From Regnicoccus_A sp014224355 (GTDB lineage: Bacteria; Cyanobacteriota; Cyanobacteriia; PCC-6307; Cyanobiaceae): 64,000 nt of DNA. Below the pieces are notes generated by a model. The model made no database searches. It was not told where the DNA came from and saw nothing but the letters and a program-made list of their open reading frames with translations. This document shows, in pieces, positions 28,375-36,664 of the stretch. Location of the stretch: the NCBI RefSeq assembly GCF_050920705.1, contig NZ_CP154799.1:1860001-1924000 (forward strand), given 5' to 3'. The first letter of the stretch is position 1. Each line of letters opens with the position of its first letter. The position numbers were made by a program, and so were the translations under genes.

Positions 28375-29456
28375 TGCCCCCGATCCCTCGTCATCTCCTG
28401 ATCACCGGCGGAGCTGGTTTCATCGCCGCCAATCTTGTTCACCACTGGGCCGCTGCCCACCCCGACGATCGGATCGTCGTGCTCGATGCCCTCACCTACG
28501 CGGGCAATCGGGCCACGATCGCGCCCCTGATCAAGGCCGGGCGCATCAGCTTCGTGCATGGTGATATCGGCGATCGACCATTGGTGGACGACCTCCTGGC
28601 AGAGCACGGCATCACCCATGTGGCCCATCTGGCCGCCGAATCCCATGTGGACCGTTCGATCACCGGGCCTGGAGCCTTTCTCAGCACCAACGTCACAGGC
28701 ACCTTCACGCTGCTGGAAGCGTTCCGTGCCCACTGGCAGGCCGCAGGTTCTCCCGAAGTGTGGCGCTTCCTGCACGTGAGCACCGACGAGGTCTTCGGCA
28801 GCCTCGAGCCGGGTGATCCCCCATTCTCTGAGACCACCCCCTACAGCCCCCGCTCCCCCTATGCCGCCAGCAAGGCCTCCAGCGACCACCTGGCCCGGGC
28901 CTGGCAACACACCTACGGGCTCCCCGTTCTGGTGAGCAACTGCTCCAACAATTACGGGCCTTTTCACTTTCCTGAGAAGCTGATTCCACTCACCCTGATC
29001 AACATCCTGCTGGGTCGACCGATCCCCGTCTATGGCGATGGCAGCAATGTGCGTGACTGGCTCTACGTGCAGGATCATTGCCGCGCCCTCGAGCGCATTC
29101 TGCTGGCCGGGGACCCTGGTCGTACCTACTGCATCGGTGGCTGCAACGAGGTGGCCAACCTTGATCTGGTGCGGATGCTCTGTGATCTGATGGATGAGCA
29201 GGCTCCTGAACTACCTGTACGTCCCAGCCGCGAGCTGATCCGTTTCGTGGCCGACCGCCCCGGCCATGACCGGCGTTATGCCATCGACGCCACCCGCATC
29301 CGGGAGGAACTGGGCTGGCAGCCCCAGGTGACGGTGCAGGAGGGCCTGCGCCGCACAGTGCAGTGGTATCTCAGCCACCGTTCCTGGTGGCAGCCCCTTC
29401 TCTCCGAGGAGTACGCCAGTTACCTCGAGTCCCAGTACGCGTCTCGGCTCGCCTGA
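28374..29456 (+). CDS. rfbB: dTDP-glucose 4,6-dehydratase
   Basis: RfbB converts dTDP-glucose to dTDP-4-keto-6-deoxyglucose. The 360-residue protein has the NAD loop LLITGGAGFIAANLVHHW, the VAHLAAESHVDRSITGP motif, the RFLHVSTDEVFGSL active-site stretch (Asp-Glu pair) and the YAASKASSDHLARAW catalytic Tyr-Lys. SNNYGPFHFPEKLIPL and RPGHDRRYAIDATRI complete the family signature. It lies inside the rfbADBC operon with a 22-base gap to rfbC. Confidence 0.96.
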   Translation: MPPIPRHLLITGGAGFIAANLVHHWAAAHPDDRIVVLDALTYAGNRATIAPLIKAGRISFVHGDIGDRPLVDDLLAEHGITHVAHLAAESHVDRSITGPGAFLSTNVTGTFTLLEAFRAHWQAAGSPEVWRFLHVSTDEVFGSLEPGDPPFSETTPYSPRSPYAASKASSDHLARAWQHTYGLPVLVSNCSNNYGPFHFPEKLIPLTLINILLGRPIPVYGDGSNVRDWLYVQDHCRALERILLAGDPGRTYCIGGCNEVANLDLVRMLCDLMDEQAPELPVRPSRELIRFVADRPGHDRRYAIDATRIREELGWQPQVTVQEGLRRTVQWYLSHRSWWQPLLSEEYASYLESQYASRLA

Positions 29457-29478
29457 CCGTTCAACCCCGTTTCATCTG

Positions 29479-30042
29479 ATGCAGATCGTTCCCCAGTCGA
29501 TTCCCGACGTTCTTCTGTTCGTACCGAAGGTGTTCGGTGATGAGCGTGGCTTCTTTGTGGAAACGGCCAGGCAGACTGTTCTCAACGAGGCGGGTATTCC
29601 GCCCATGGTGCAGCACAATCAGTCACGCTCAGGTTGTGGTGTGCTGCGCGGACTGCACTATCAGCTGGTGCAACCCCAGGGGAAGCTGGTGCGATGCTCC
29701 CGGGGTTCGGTGTTCGATGTGGCGGTGGATGTACGTCGTGGATCGCCGAGCTTCGGCCAGTGGGTCGGAGCGATTCTGGATGACGTGAATCACCACCAGC
29801 TCTGGGTGCCACCTGGTTTCGCCCACGGTTTCCTGGTGCTTTCGGAGCTGGCCGACTTCTGTTATCTCTGCTCCAATTATTATCACCCTGAGTCAGAACA
29901 GGGCATTCTCTGGAGCGACCCTGCTGTGGGGATCCTCTGGCCTGAATTGCCGCCGGGCGTGACCGTGCAGCTCTCCTTGAAAGACAGCTCCAACCCCTCC
30001 CTTGAGCACCAGGATCCTGCTCGGCTTCCAGCCCTGCTCTGA
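29479..30042 (+). CDS. rfbC: dTDP-4-dehydrorhamnose 3,5-epimerase
   Basis: RfbC epimerises carbons 3 and 5 of the keto sugar between the RfbB and RfbD steps. The 187-residue cupin has DERGFFVETARQ, the HNQSRSGCGVLRGLHYQ catalytic His region, VFDVAVDVRRGSPSFG, and the WVPPGFAHGFLVLSE segment. It is the last gene of the operon and converges with xth with only 3 bases between the stops, so there is no room for a free-standing terminator. Confidence 0.95.
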   Translation: MQIVPQSIPDVLLFVPKVFGDERGFFVETARQTVLNEAGIPPMVQHNQSRSGCGVLRGLHYQLVQPQGKLVRCSRGSVFDVAVDVRRGSPSFGQWVGAILDDVNHHQLWVPPGFAHGFLVLSELADFCYLCSNYYHPESEQGILWSDPAVGILWPELPPGVTVQLSLKDSSNPSLEHQDPARLPALL

Positions 30043-30045
30043 TTC

Positions 30046-30867
30046 TCACCAAGGAACCTCGTCCCCGTCCTCCGGCGGCCATTGCAGCTGCACCACCACC
30101 GGGGCGTGGTCACTGGGCTTCTCGTTGGCGCGAACTGTTTTGTGGATCAGACAGCCGGTGGCCCGCTCCAGCAGCTCCTCGGAGAGATAGATGTGATCGA
30201 TCCGCCAGCCGCTGTCGCGGTCCCAGGCTCCGCTGCGGTAGTCCCACCAGCTCCAGTGGCCCTGTTCCGGCTCGAAGATCCGGAACACGTCGCTCAGGCG
30301 TTCGTCCAGGGCCAGGCGCAGGGCCTGCCGCTCCGCCTCGCTGGCCATGATCCCGCCGCTGAGCCGTGAGGGGTCATGGATGTCGCGGTCTTCCAGGGCG
30401 ATGTTGAAATCGCCCACCATGCAGAGGGGATCGCCGTCGCCGCCCTGGGCTTGAAGATAGCGACGCAGGCAGGCCAGCCATTCCAATTTGTAGGCGTACT
30501 TCTCCGAGCGCAACGACGAACCGTTGGGGACATAGAGGTTGAGCACGCGCACCCCCTCGATCAAGGCGCTGATCACCCGTTTCTGCTCGCTCAGGGCCAG
30601 CGCCTGGTCATCGGGCAGAAGCGCGTCAAAGCCGATGCGGACATCCTCCAGCGGCAGGCGGCTGAGGATCGCCACTCCGTTGTACGCCTTCTGGCCGCTG
30701 ATCACGGCGGTGTAGCCCAGGGCGGTGAACGCCTCGGTGGGGAAAGCTGCATCCTCCACCTTGGTTTCCTGCAGGCAGAGCACGTCGGGGGCTTCATGCT
30801 CCAGCCAGGCCACCACCTGCTCCAGCCGGCTGCGCACGGAGTTCACGTTCCAGGTGGCGATCCGCAT
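30046..30867 (-). CDS. xth: Exodeoxyribonuclease III (AP endonuclease)
   Basis: An EEP-family Mg-dependent nuclease that cuts abasic sites and removes 3' blocking groups in base-excision repair. About 273 residues with MRIATWNVNSVRSR at the N terminus, DVLCLQETKV, VLNLYVPNGS, the VGDFNIALEDRDI motif, and the C-terminal GWRIDHIYLS and KPSDHAPVVVQL catalytic segments. ATG 30867 (MRIATWN) is chosen over a GTG/ATG a few codons upstream. It converges tightly with rfbC. Confidence 0.93.
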   Translation of the reverse strand: MRIATWNVNSVRSRLEQVVAWLEHEAPDVLCLQETKVEDAAFPTEAFTALGYTAVISGQKAYNGVAILSRLPLEDVRIGFDALLPDDQALALSEQKRVISALIEGVRVLNLYVPNGSSLRSEKYAYKLEWLACLRRYLQAQGGDGDPLCMVGDFNIALEDRDIHDPSRLSGGIMASEAERQALRLALDERLSDVFRIFEPEQGHWSWWDYRSGAWDRDSGWRIDHIYLSEELLERATGCLIHKTVRANEKPSDHAPVVVQLQWPPEDGDEVPW

Positions 30868-30876
30868 CCCGTCCAA

Positions 30877-32070
30877 TCAGCCACCATCGGTGACCCTTAG
30901 CATTGAGGCATCATCCTGTCCCGTCGCACGCCTGCCATGGCCCGTCCCCTGGCCCTTGCGGCCTTCACCCTGCTCGCACTTCCTCTTCTCCCCCCAACCG
31001 CCCAGGCCCAGCTCAGCTCCTTCGGGCAATCGGTCCAGGAACAGCAGATCTACGACAACAGCCCCACAGGCCGACCCACTGGCGGCATTCTCGAATCGGG
31101 CAACCCGCTGGAGCTGATGAACAAACTGCGGCGCAACAGCGCCCTCGACAACGCCACCCAGCCCGGCGATGCCATCGATCAGGCCCTCAAGGACCTGGAG
31201 GTCCAGGCGGCTCCTGCCCCTGGGCCGGCTGGACCCCTGGTGACGCCTCCTTAGGCGGCTTCCCCCCCTGGCACGCCGCAATGGCTCCAGTCCCCAGGCG
31301 GCTGCCACCTCATCAAGGCGTGGGTCCGGTTGGTTCGGCTTGAGGCGCCGGGCTCGATCGAGCAACTCCAGGGCCTGCCGGGTCTGCCCCTGCTGCTGTC
31401 GCATCAGGGCCTGGCCCAGCAACGGCCTGGGATCCTCCGGTTCTGTGGCGCTCAGCTGTTTGTAGAGGCCCTCTGCGGCCTTGAGCTGTCCGCGGCGCTG
31501 GTGCAGGTCGGCCAGCAGCAGCCCGATCGCCAGGGTCTGCTCTTTCTCCTTCTTTCGGCTGGCCTTTTGGTAGGCCTTGGTGAGCAGGGCCTCGGCCTCG
31601 GCACCGCGGCCCTGCTCCAGCTGGATCAGGGCCATCAGCTGCAAGGCCTCGAGCAGCTCCGGTCTGAGGTTCAGAAGCTGGCGCACCTCCCGTTCAGCCC
31701 CAGTGGGGTCCTTCTGGTCACGGCGCAGTTCCGCCAGCATCAGGCGCAGACTCCAGCGCTGGGGCTGCTGGTCGGCCATGCGCTCCAGCAGCGCTGTGGC
31801 CTCAGCCTTGTCGTCGAGAGCCAGCAGCAGTTGCAACAGTCGTTGCTGCTGGCCCTCGCTGGCCTGCCCCCGATTCAGCTCTGCCCGCAGCCGGATCGCC
31901 TGCTGCTCCAGCTCCAGTCGGGAGCGATCCACAGGCTTTTGTTCCGGACTGCGCTGTCCCAACCACCACCCCGCCAGAAGCGAGGCCATGGTGAGGGCCA
32001 CGGCTCCAAGCGCCAACAGCCAGGGCCTTGATCGGGTGTTCACGGCTGCGGCTGAGGGGCGGGATGGCAT
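30877..32070 (-). CDS. Membrane-anchored TPR protein, probably frameshifted near its end
   Basis: An N-terminal single membrane helix (PWLLALGAVALTMASLLAGWW) is followed by tetratricopeptide-like repeats (LLLALDDKAEATALLERMADQQP, LNLRPELLEALQLMALIQLEQG, LYKQLSATEPEDPRPLLGQAL). TPR arrays bind partner proteins. ATG 32070 (MPSRPSAA) is chosen over an earlier open extension. As given, the frame runs on through a basic, non-TPR tail to 30877, directly on top of the plus-strand gene 30937-31254. A run of seven C at 31262-31268 marks the break: with six, the protein ends at 31251 (272 residues, stop overlapping the neighbour's stop); with eight it ends in a proline-rich tail at about 31187 (294 residues). 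The tail after 31262 is therefore doubtful. Confidence 0.6.
   Translation of the reverse strand: MPSRPSAAAVNTRSRPWLLALGAVALTMASLLAGWWLGQRSPEQKPVDRSRLELEQQAIRLRAELNRGQASEGQQQRLLQLLLALDDKAEATALLERMADQQPQRWSLRLMLAELRRDQKDPTGAEREVRQLLNLRPELLEALQLMALIQLEQGRGAEAEALLTKAYQKASRKKEKEQTLAIGLLLADLHQRRGQLKAAEGLYKQLSATEPEDPRPLLGQALMRQQQGQTRQALELLDRARRLKPNQPDPRLDEVAAAWGLEPLRRARGGSRLRRRHQGSSRPRGRSRLDLQVLEGLIDGIAGLGGVVEGAVAPQFVHQLQRVARFENAASGSACGAVVVDLLFLDRLPEGAELGLGGWGEKRKCEQGEGRKGQGTGHGRRATGQDDASMLRVTDGG
30937..31254 (+). CDS. Small secreted protein, unknown function
   Basis: A 105-residue protein with a clear signal peptide (MARPLALAAFTLLALPLLPPTAQA, cleavage about residue 24) and a short mature part with FGQSVQEQQIYDNSPTGRPTGGILESGNPLELMNKLRRN. 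The charged-helical and Pro-rich end has no family I recognise. Such short periplasmic proteins with a conserved ESGNPLELMNKLR core are frequent in picocyanobacteria. It is fully overlapped by the antisense extension of the TPR frame, which is why the latter is judged spurious. Confidence 0.6.
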   Translation: MARPLALAAFTLLALPLLPPTAQAQLSSFGQSVQEQQIYDNSPTGRPTGGILESGNPLELMNKLRRNSALDNATQPGDAIDQALKDLEVQAAPAPGPAGPLVTPP

Positions 32071-32153
32071 GGATCCGGAGCCGGTTCCAGCAAGTCTGGC
32101 TCCTGGTGCCCTGGCTAGATTGAGATCCGGGCCATTGGTTGCCCCCACCGACA

Positions 32154-32855
32154 ATGCGTCACCATCCCATTTCCCCGGTCACCGAACCGCTCCAGTACCG
32201 GGCCATCGGCGTGGTGCGTGGTCAGTACGTGCCCAGCGACCCCGAGCAGCTCACCCGCGGTCTGATCCGAACCGACGACGGCACCGAGATCGACGCCGTT
32301 GTGCTCGGCCGGGTGCTCAGCCTGGTGCGCCGTCATCTCGACCTGGAGCGCTCCCACCTCTGGGTGGTCTACCCGCGCTGCCGCGAACCCGGCTCCCTCC
32401 ATCTCCAGATGGTGGGGGTGTGGGAGCCGAGCACCCTCAGCGAGGCGGAAGCGGAACCGGAATCGAGCGCTGCTGCTGAGCCTCCCGCCGCTGAGCCCTC
32501 CCCTGACGACCTTCCCGAAGGCGACGACTACTTCTCGGTGCGGGGTGAGCTCATCTACACCCGCCCTGACTCCCAGGAGCTGGTGGTGAAGGTGCGCCAA
32601 CGACCCCGTCCTGATGGCAACCGGCCCCAGCCATTCAAGTTGCCCCTCCGCGGCGAGGTTCCTCTGGAGCATCTCCGTCACTTCGTTGCGCTGGACCTGC
32701 GCAGAATCGGGGAGGAACTGCACGTCGAGCGCTATGAGGTGATCGCTCCTGTGGCCCAACGCGGCAACCGCGGCGGCAAGGGACGCCCGGAGCGGGGAGG
32801 CAGCGGTGGCGCCAGGGGCGGACACCGCAGCGCCGTGAGCCGCCCCGGCCGCTGA
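32154..32855 (+). CDS. Conserved hypothetical protein with basic glycine-rich tail
   Basis: A 233-residue protein, no membrane segments. The N-terminal domain (QYRAIGVVRGQYVPSDPEQLTRGLIRTDDGTEIDAVVLGR) is beta-rich and followed by a Glu/Ala/Pro-rich linker (about residues 100-125); a second beta domain has FSVRGELIYTRPDSQELVVKVRQ, and the C terminus is RG-rich (QRGNRGGKGRPERGGSGGARGG), typical of nucleic acid-binding tails. I cannot name a family. ATG 32154 is used. The gene is divergent from the TPR gene (83-base gap) and 1 base before the HEAGH membrane protein gene. Confidence 0.6.
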   Translation: MRHHPISPVTEPLQYRAIGVVRGQYVPSDPEQLTRGLIRTDDGTEIDAVVLGRVLSLVRRHLDLERSHLWVVYPRCREPGSLHLQMVGVWEPSTLSEAEAEPESSAAAEPPAAEPSPDDLPEGDDYFSVRGELIYTRPDSQELVVKVRQRPRPDGNRPQPFKLPLRGEVPLEHLRHFVALDLRRIGEELHVERYEVIAPVAQRGNRGGKGRPERGGSGGARGGHRSAVSRPGR

Positions 32856-32856
32856 G

Positions 32857-33522
32857 ATGGAGCCGCGACCCCAGCTTGGTGATGGCTCGTCCACGGCTCT
32901 GCGGGTGGGAGCCGTGGTGGCCGGGGGCACCCTGCTGGCCGTGCTCGGTCCAGTCCTGGGGTTGTCGCCCTGGCTGGTGGCCCTCGCCGCCGGAGGGGGT
33001 CTCTCTGGTCTCACTGTCGACGCGGCCCGGTTCGGTGGCCGGGGCGGCCACCTGCTGGCGGAAACCCTCCCCGGTGGTCTCTGGCGCTTGCGCCGCATCG
33101 CCATCCACGAGGCTGGCCATGCCCTGGTGGCCGAGCAGGAAGGGCTGCCCGTGAAGCAGGTGCTGGTGGGCAGCCTGGCCTGCCTGCGTGCCGGCATCGG
33201 CGCCAGTGGCAGCACCGAATTCGAGCCCCCCGAGCACGCCAAGCTGCCCCCGGAGGATCTTCGCCGCTGGAGCCGGGTGCTCCAGGCCGGGATGCTCGCT
33301 GAGCGTCTCCTCTACGAGCAGGCCCGCGGTGGCGCCGACGATCGCGCTCTCCTGGGTCGCCTCTGGGGTCTCTCCGGCTTCGATGTCGACACCGCCCAGC
33401 GGGAACAGCGGCGCGCCCGCCGCGAGGTGGAGCAACTGCTGCGCCGCCGCCAGCCGGAACTGGTGGCCCGCGCCGAGGAGCTTCTGCAGGCGGCCCCCCG
33501 GCTGCTTCGGAGCGCTGCCTGA
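32857..33522 (+). CDS. Membrane protein with FtsH-like HEAGH motif
   Basis: A 221-residue protein with two N-terminal hydrophobic segments (about residues 17-50) and then the zinc-peptidase motif HEAGHALVAEQEGLP (His84, Glu85, His88), as in the M41 peptidase domain of FtsH. The following ALR-type stretch PEDLRRWSRVLQAGMLAERLLYEQARGGADDRALL resembles the helical part of M41 domains where the third zinc ligand lies. There is no AAA domain, so it would be a free membrane-bound M41-like protease or an inactive relative. It begins 1 base after the preceding stop and 5 bases separate it from larC. Function unknown, assignment by motif. Confidence 0.65.
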   Translation: MEPRPQLGDGSSTALRVGAVVAGGTLLAVLGPVLGLSPWLVALAAGGGLSGLTVDAARFGGRGGHLLAETLPGGLWRLRRIAIHEAGHALVAEQEGLPVKQVLVGSLACLRAGIGASGSTEFEPPEHAKLPPEDLRRWSRVLQAGMLAERLLYEQARGGADDRALLGRLWGLSGFDVDTAQREQRRARREVEQLLRRRQPELVARAEELLQAAPRLLRSAA

Positions 33523-33527
33523 GTTCC

Positions 33528-34754
33528 ATGGTGCTGGCCTTTCTGGATTGCCCCACCGGCCTGGCCGGCGACATGCTCCTGGCCGCCCTGCTGGATCTGG
33601 GGCTGCCTGAGCCGGCGATCCATCGGCCCCTGGCCCAGCTGGGGCTGGAGGGCCGCTATCGCCTTCACCACCAGGATGGCCGCAGCGGCGGCCTGCGTGG
33701 GCGGAGGCTCACGGTGGAGACCCTCGAGGCCGACTCTCCCCACCGCTCCTGGGGCAGCCTGCGCCAGACCATCGCCACCAGTGCGCTCGAGCCGCCCCTG
33801 CGCGAGCGGGTGCTGGCGGTCTTCAGCCTGCTGGCGGAGGTGGAGGGGACGGTCCATGGCCATGCCCCGGAGCAGGTGTACTTCCATGAGGTGGGTGCTC
33901 TCGATGCCCTGGTGGATGTGGTGGGGGTCTGTGCCGGCCTCCTGCACTTTGAGGTGGACCGGCTGATCTGCGGGTCTCCCCCTGCCGGCCATGGCAGCGT
34001 GGACACCGCCCATGGCCGGCTGCCCCTGCCGGCGCCGGCGGTGCTGGAGCTGGCCAGCCGCTGTCTCGTTCCCCTGGCGAGCGCTGAGGGTTTCCCTCCC
34101 GGGGAGCTCACCACACCCACGGGGCTGGCCCTGATGGCTTGCTGGGCCGATCGCTTCGGAGTGGCTCCGGCCCTGGTGCCCTCACGGGTGGGGATCGGCC
34201 TGGGCCATCGGGAGCTGGATCGCCCGAACCTGCTGCGGCTCTGGCTCGCGACACCTTCCCCTGAAAGTGATTCACGCAGCGGGCCTGCGCTGGAAACGGT
34301 GCTGCAGCAGCAGGCTCAGATTGATGACGCCACCCCCGAAGACCTCGCCTTCGTGGTGGAGGAGCTTCGCCGCGCTGGAGCTCTCGAGGTGTTCACTGCC
34401 GCCATTCAGATGAAGAAGGGCCGTCTGGGGGTGTTGCTCACCGCACTGGCGTGGCCGGATCAGGCCGGTGCTCTGCGCGAGGTCTGGTGGCGCCATGGCA
34501 CCAGCCTGGGTGTGCGCGAACAGCTGCAGCATCGCTGGGCCCTGCCTCGCCGCACGCTCAGCCTCAGCACCGATCTGGGGATGGTTCGCCTCAAGCAGGC
34601 CGGCGTGCCCGGCGGCCCACCCCGCTACAAAGCCGAGCACGACGACCTGGCGGCCCTTGCCCGCCGCCATGGCCTCAGCCTCGCCGAGGTGCGCATGGCA
34701 GTGGATGACGCCCTGGCGAAGGACAATGCCCTCGCCCCACCCGAGAGTGGCTGA
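33528..34754 (+). CDS. larC: Nickel pincer cofactor biosynthesis protein LarC
   Basis: LarC (DUF111) inserts nickel during synthesis of the nickel pincer nucleotide used by lactate racemase and related enzymes. The 408-residue protein has LDCPTGLAGDMLLAALLDLG, the HHH-containing middle EQVYFHEVGALDALVDVVG and FEVDRLICGSPPAGHGSV, the ELTTPTGLALMAC stretch, and a C-terminal domain with EVFTAAIQMKKGRLG. LarB and LarE partners are not in the window, so whether it serves the same cofactor cannot be seen. The start is 5 bases after the previous gene, and the end overlaps the next by 29 bases. Confidence 0.85.
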   Translation: MVLAFLDCPTGLAGDMLLAALLDLGLPEPAIHRPLAQLGLEGRYRLHHQDGRSGGLRGRRLTVETLEADSPHRSWGSLRQTIATSALEPPLRERVLAVFSLLAEVEGTVHGHAPEQVYFHEVGALDALVDVVGVCAGLLHFEVDRLICGSPPAGHGSVDTAHGRLPLPAPAVLELASRCLVPLASAEGFPPGELTTPTGLALMACWADRFGVAPALVPSRVGIGLGHRELDRPNLLRLWLATPSPESDSRSGPALETVLQQQAQIDDATPEDLAFVVEELRRAGALEVFTAAIQMKKGRLGVLLTALAWPDQAGALREVWWRHGTSLGVREQLQHRWALPRRTLSLSTDLGMVRLKQAGVPGGPPRYKAEHDDLAALARRHGLSLAEVRMAVDDALAKDNALAPPESG

Positions 34755-35820
34755 TGCCCTCCCCCCGCAGCTGTGGTCGTTGCTGATCACCCGGGCGCAG
34801 TCCCTTGCAGCAGGCCTGAAGCGGGTGTCCTGGCGACTGCCGCCTCTCCCTGGGGGCGCCCGCCTCTGGGTGACACTGTTGAGCCTCGGTTTTCTGCTGG
34901 CAGCTCTCAAGGGCAATGGTGAGCAGCTGCTGGCCCAGCGCCCTGATTCCCAGGGCTGGCTCTGGCTGCTGATCGGGGTGGGGCTGAGTCTGCTCAGCCT
35001 GGTGATCAACGGCCTGGCCTGGGCGGTGGGGCTGCGCTGGTTCAGGCTTCGGCCCCGCTGGGGTCTGAGTGTGAGGGAGTACCTGAGCACCAACCTGCTC
35101 AAGTACCTGCCGGGGGGCATCTGGCACCTGGCGGCGCGCGTGCGCCTGCTCGGCCTGGGCGAGCCACTGCTCGTTGGTCAGGCCAGCCCGGTGGGCACAC
35201 CCCTGGCCCTGGCGGCAACCCTGCTGGATCCGCTGCTGGCGGCCAGTGCCGCCCTGGCGATCGCCGCTGTGGCGGGTTGGAGGGTCGGCTGGCCCCTGTT
35301 GGGCCTGCTGCCGCTGCTGGTCCTCGCGCCACGCTGGTTCCAGCCGCTTCTGCAGCGTCTGGAGCGCTCCCGCGAGCGGCAACTCGCGCGGGCCCAACGA
35401 AGTGAAAGTGAGCCTGCGCTCCCTGGCTCAGGCGGGTTTCTGCTGCCCGGCTATCCGCTTGTGCCGTTGCTGGCTCAGGCCCTGTTCGTCGTCTTTCGCT
35501 TTGCGGGATTTGCCGCCTGCGTGCTGGCGTTCGATCAGCAGCTCTCCCTGGCCTGGGGCGCCTGGCTGCTGGGCTTCTGTCTGGCCTGGACGGCAGGACT
35601 GGTGGTGCCGGGCGCCCCAGGGGGACTTGGCGTGTTCGAGGCGGTGCTTCTGCTTCAGCTCGGGGGTCAGCTGGCGGAAGCGCCCCTGCTGGCCGTGGCG
35701 CTCAGCTACCGCCTGGTGGTCACGGCCGCTGATCTGCTGGGTGCCCTGACAGCCCGGCTGGATCAGGCCATCGATCGGCAGCACGCCCATGGCGCCCAAC
35801 CTGAGCAGCACGACGTCTGA
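34726..35820 (+). CDS. LPG-synthase-like polytopic membrane protein
   Basis: A 364-residue protein with about eight hydrophobic segments, resembling the transmembrane (flippase-type) region of lysylphosphatidylglycerol synthases, UPF0104 family. Typical features are the TNLLKYLPGGIWHLAAR stretch and the WTAGLVVPGAPGGLGVFEAVLLL stretch near the C terminus, both conserved in that family. The aminoacyl-transfer domain is absent, so it may flip or sense a lipid rather than modify it. The ATG at 34726 lies inside larC; a GTG at 34747 in frame is an equally good start. Substrate unknown. Confidence 0.72.
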   Translation: MPSPHPRVADALPPQLWSLLITRAQSLAAGLKRVSWRLPPLPGGARLWVTLLSLGFLLAALKGNGEQLLAQRPDSQGWLWLLIGVGLSLLSLVINGLAWAVGLRWFRLRPRWGLSVREYLSTNLLKYLPGGIWHLAARVRLLGLGEPLLVGQASPVGTPLALAATLLDPLLAASAALAIAAVAGWRVGWPLLGLLPLLVLAPRWFQPLLQRLERSRERQLARAQRSESEPALPGSGGFLLPGYPLVPLLAQALFVVFRFAGFAACVLAFDQQLSLAWGAWLLGFCLAWTAGLVVPGAPGGLGVFEAVLLLQLGGQLAEAPLLAVALSYRLVVTAADLLGALTARLDQAIDRQHAHGAQPEQHDV

Positions 35821-35864
35821 TCAGCTAGTTCGCAATTGAAGGACCTGTTGAGAATTGCAGGCTA

Positions 35865-35891
35865 GGATCACCCTGACGTACGGGGTGATCC
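35865..35891. promoter_or_regulatory. Perfect hairpin abutting the Fur-family start codon
   Basis: GGATCACCC (35865-35873) and GGGTGATCC (35883-35891) form a perfect 9-base inverted repeat around a 9-base loop that holds TGACGTACG. It ends one base before the GTG start of the Fur-family gene, so as RNA it would bury the translation start; as DNA it could be an operator. There is no T-tract, so it is not a standard terminator. Confidence 0.55.
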
Positions 35892-35892
35892 G

Positions 35893-36405
35893 GTGCCATC
35901 CCGATCGCCGGCAGGGTCGCAGTCCCGCTCCGCCTCAGCCGCCACCATTCCTGCCAGCACAAGTCCGGCCACGGAGCTGCGCTCCAGCCTGCATGGGAGA
36001 GGCCAGCGGCTCACGCCCCAGCGGCAGAAGGTGCTCACGCTGTTCGAGCGGATCGGTGAAGGCAGTCACCTCAGCGCCGAGGAAGTCCATCAGCGCCTCC
36101 TGCGTGCGGACGAACGGGTGTCTCTGGCCACCGTGTACCGCACCCTGCGGTTGCTCAGTTCGATGGAGCTGCTGCGGGAACTGGAATTGCCCGAAGGGGG
36201 GCGTCGCTTCGAGCTGGCCAGTGATGCCCACCGCGATCACCATCACCTGGTCTGTGTGGGTTGCGGGCGCACCGAGGAGTTCGAGAGTGCCGTGGTGCTG
36301 GCGGAAGGCCGCCAGGCCGCCAGCAGTCTTGGCTTCCGCCTGATCGAGTGCGTGCTCAACGTGAGGGCTTTGTGTCCTCGCTGCGCCGCCGGCGAACCCG
36401 CCTGA
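35893..36405 (+). CDS. Fur-family transcriptional regulator
   Basis: A 170-residue Fur-family metal sensor (iron, zinc or peroxide). A Ser/Ala-rich N-terminal tail precedes the winged-helix domain LHGRGQRLTPQRQKVLTLFERIGEGSHLSAEEVHQRLL, with ATVYRTLRLLSSMELL recognition. The metal part has HRDHHHLVCVGCG, a first structural pair of cysteines, and ends VLNVRALCPRCAAG, the second pair. The start is a GTG at 35893; no ATG is near. Its neighbours are iron-import genes and a Crp-like regulator, so iron response is the likely role, but Zur or PerR cannot be excluded from sequence alone. A perfect hairpin lies directly before the start. Confidence 0.85.
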   Translation: MPSRSPAGSQSRSASAATIPASTSPATELRSSLHGRGQRLTPQRQKVLTLFERIGEGSHLSAEEVHQRLLRADERVSLATVYRTLRLLSSMELLRELELPEGGRRFELASDAHRDHHHLVCVGCGRTEEFESAVVLAEGRQAASSLGFRLIECVLNVRALCPRCAAGEPA

Positions 36406-36664
36406 GCGGGGGGTGGTTGGCCCCGTGGGCAGTGAGAGCGGCGAGAAGGGTGGCGCGATCGCCGTGGAGCCTGAGCATCGCAGTGGTGCGGCAACGACCT
36501 GAGGCTGGGCCCAGCCGGGGCGGGCCGGCGCCCCAGGGGGCACGACTGCAGGCGTGAAAAGGCACATCCCGGCGACGCTTCCACGACGGTCTGCGCCCGG
36601 GCCGGGGCTTTCAACAATGGGAGTTATTGAGAACAGATTGCAAAAAGGGGCCTCCACTGATTAG
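36406..36664 (+). other. Gap without a recognisable gene between the Fur-like and Crp-like genes
   Basis: About 260 bases. I see no convincing short gene; the six-frame readings are GC-rich shadows. The 3' end carries ATTGAGAACAGATTGC (about 36626-36641), which resembles a weak second copy of the half-sites of the palindrome that follows. No tRNA or terminator is recognised. Confidence 0.5.
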
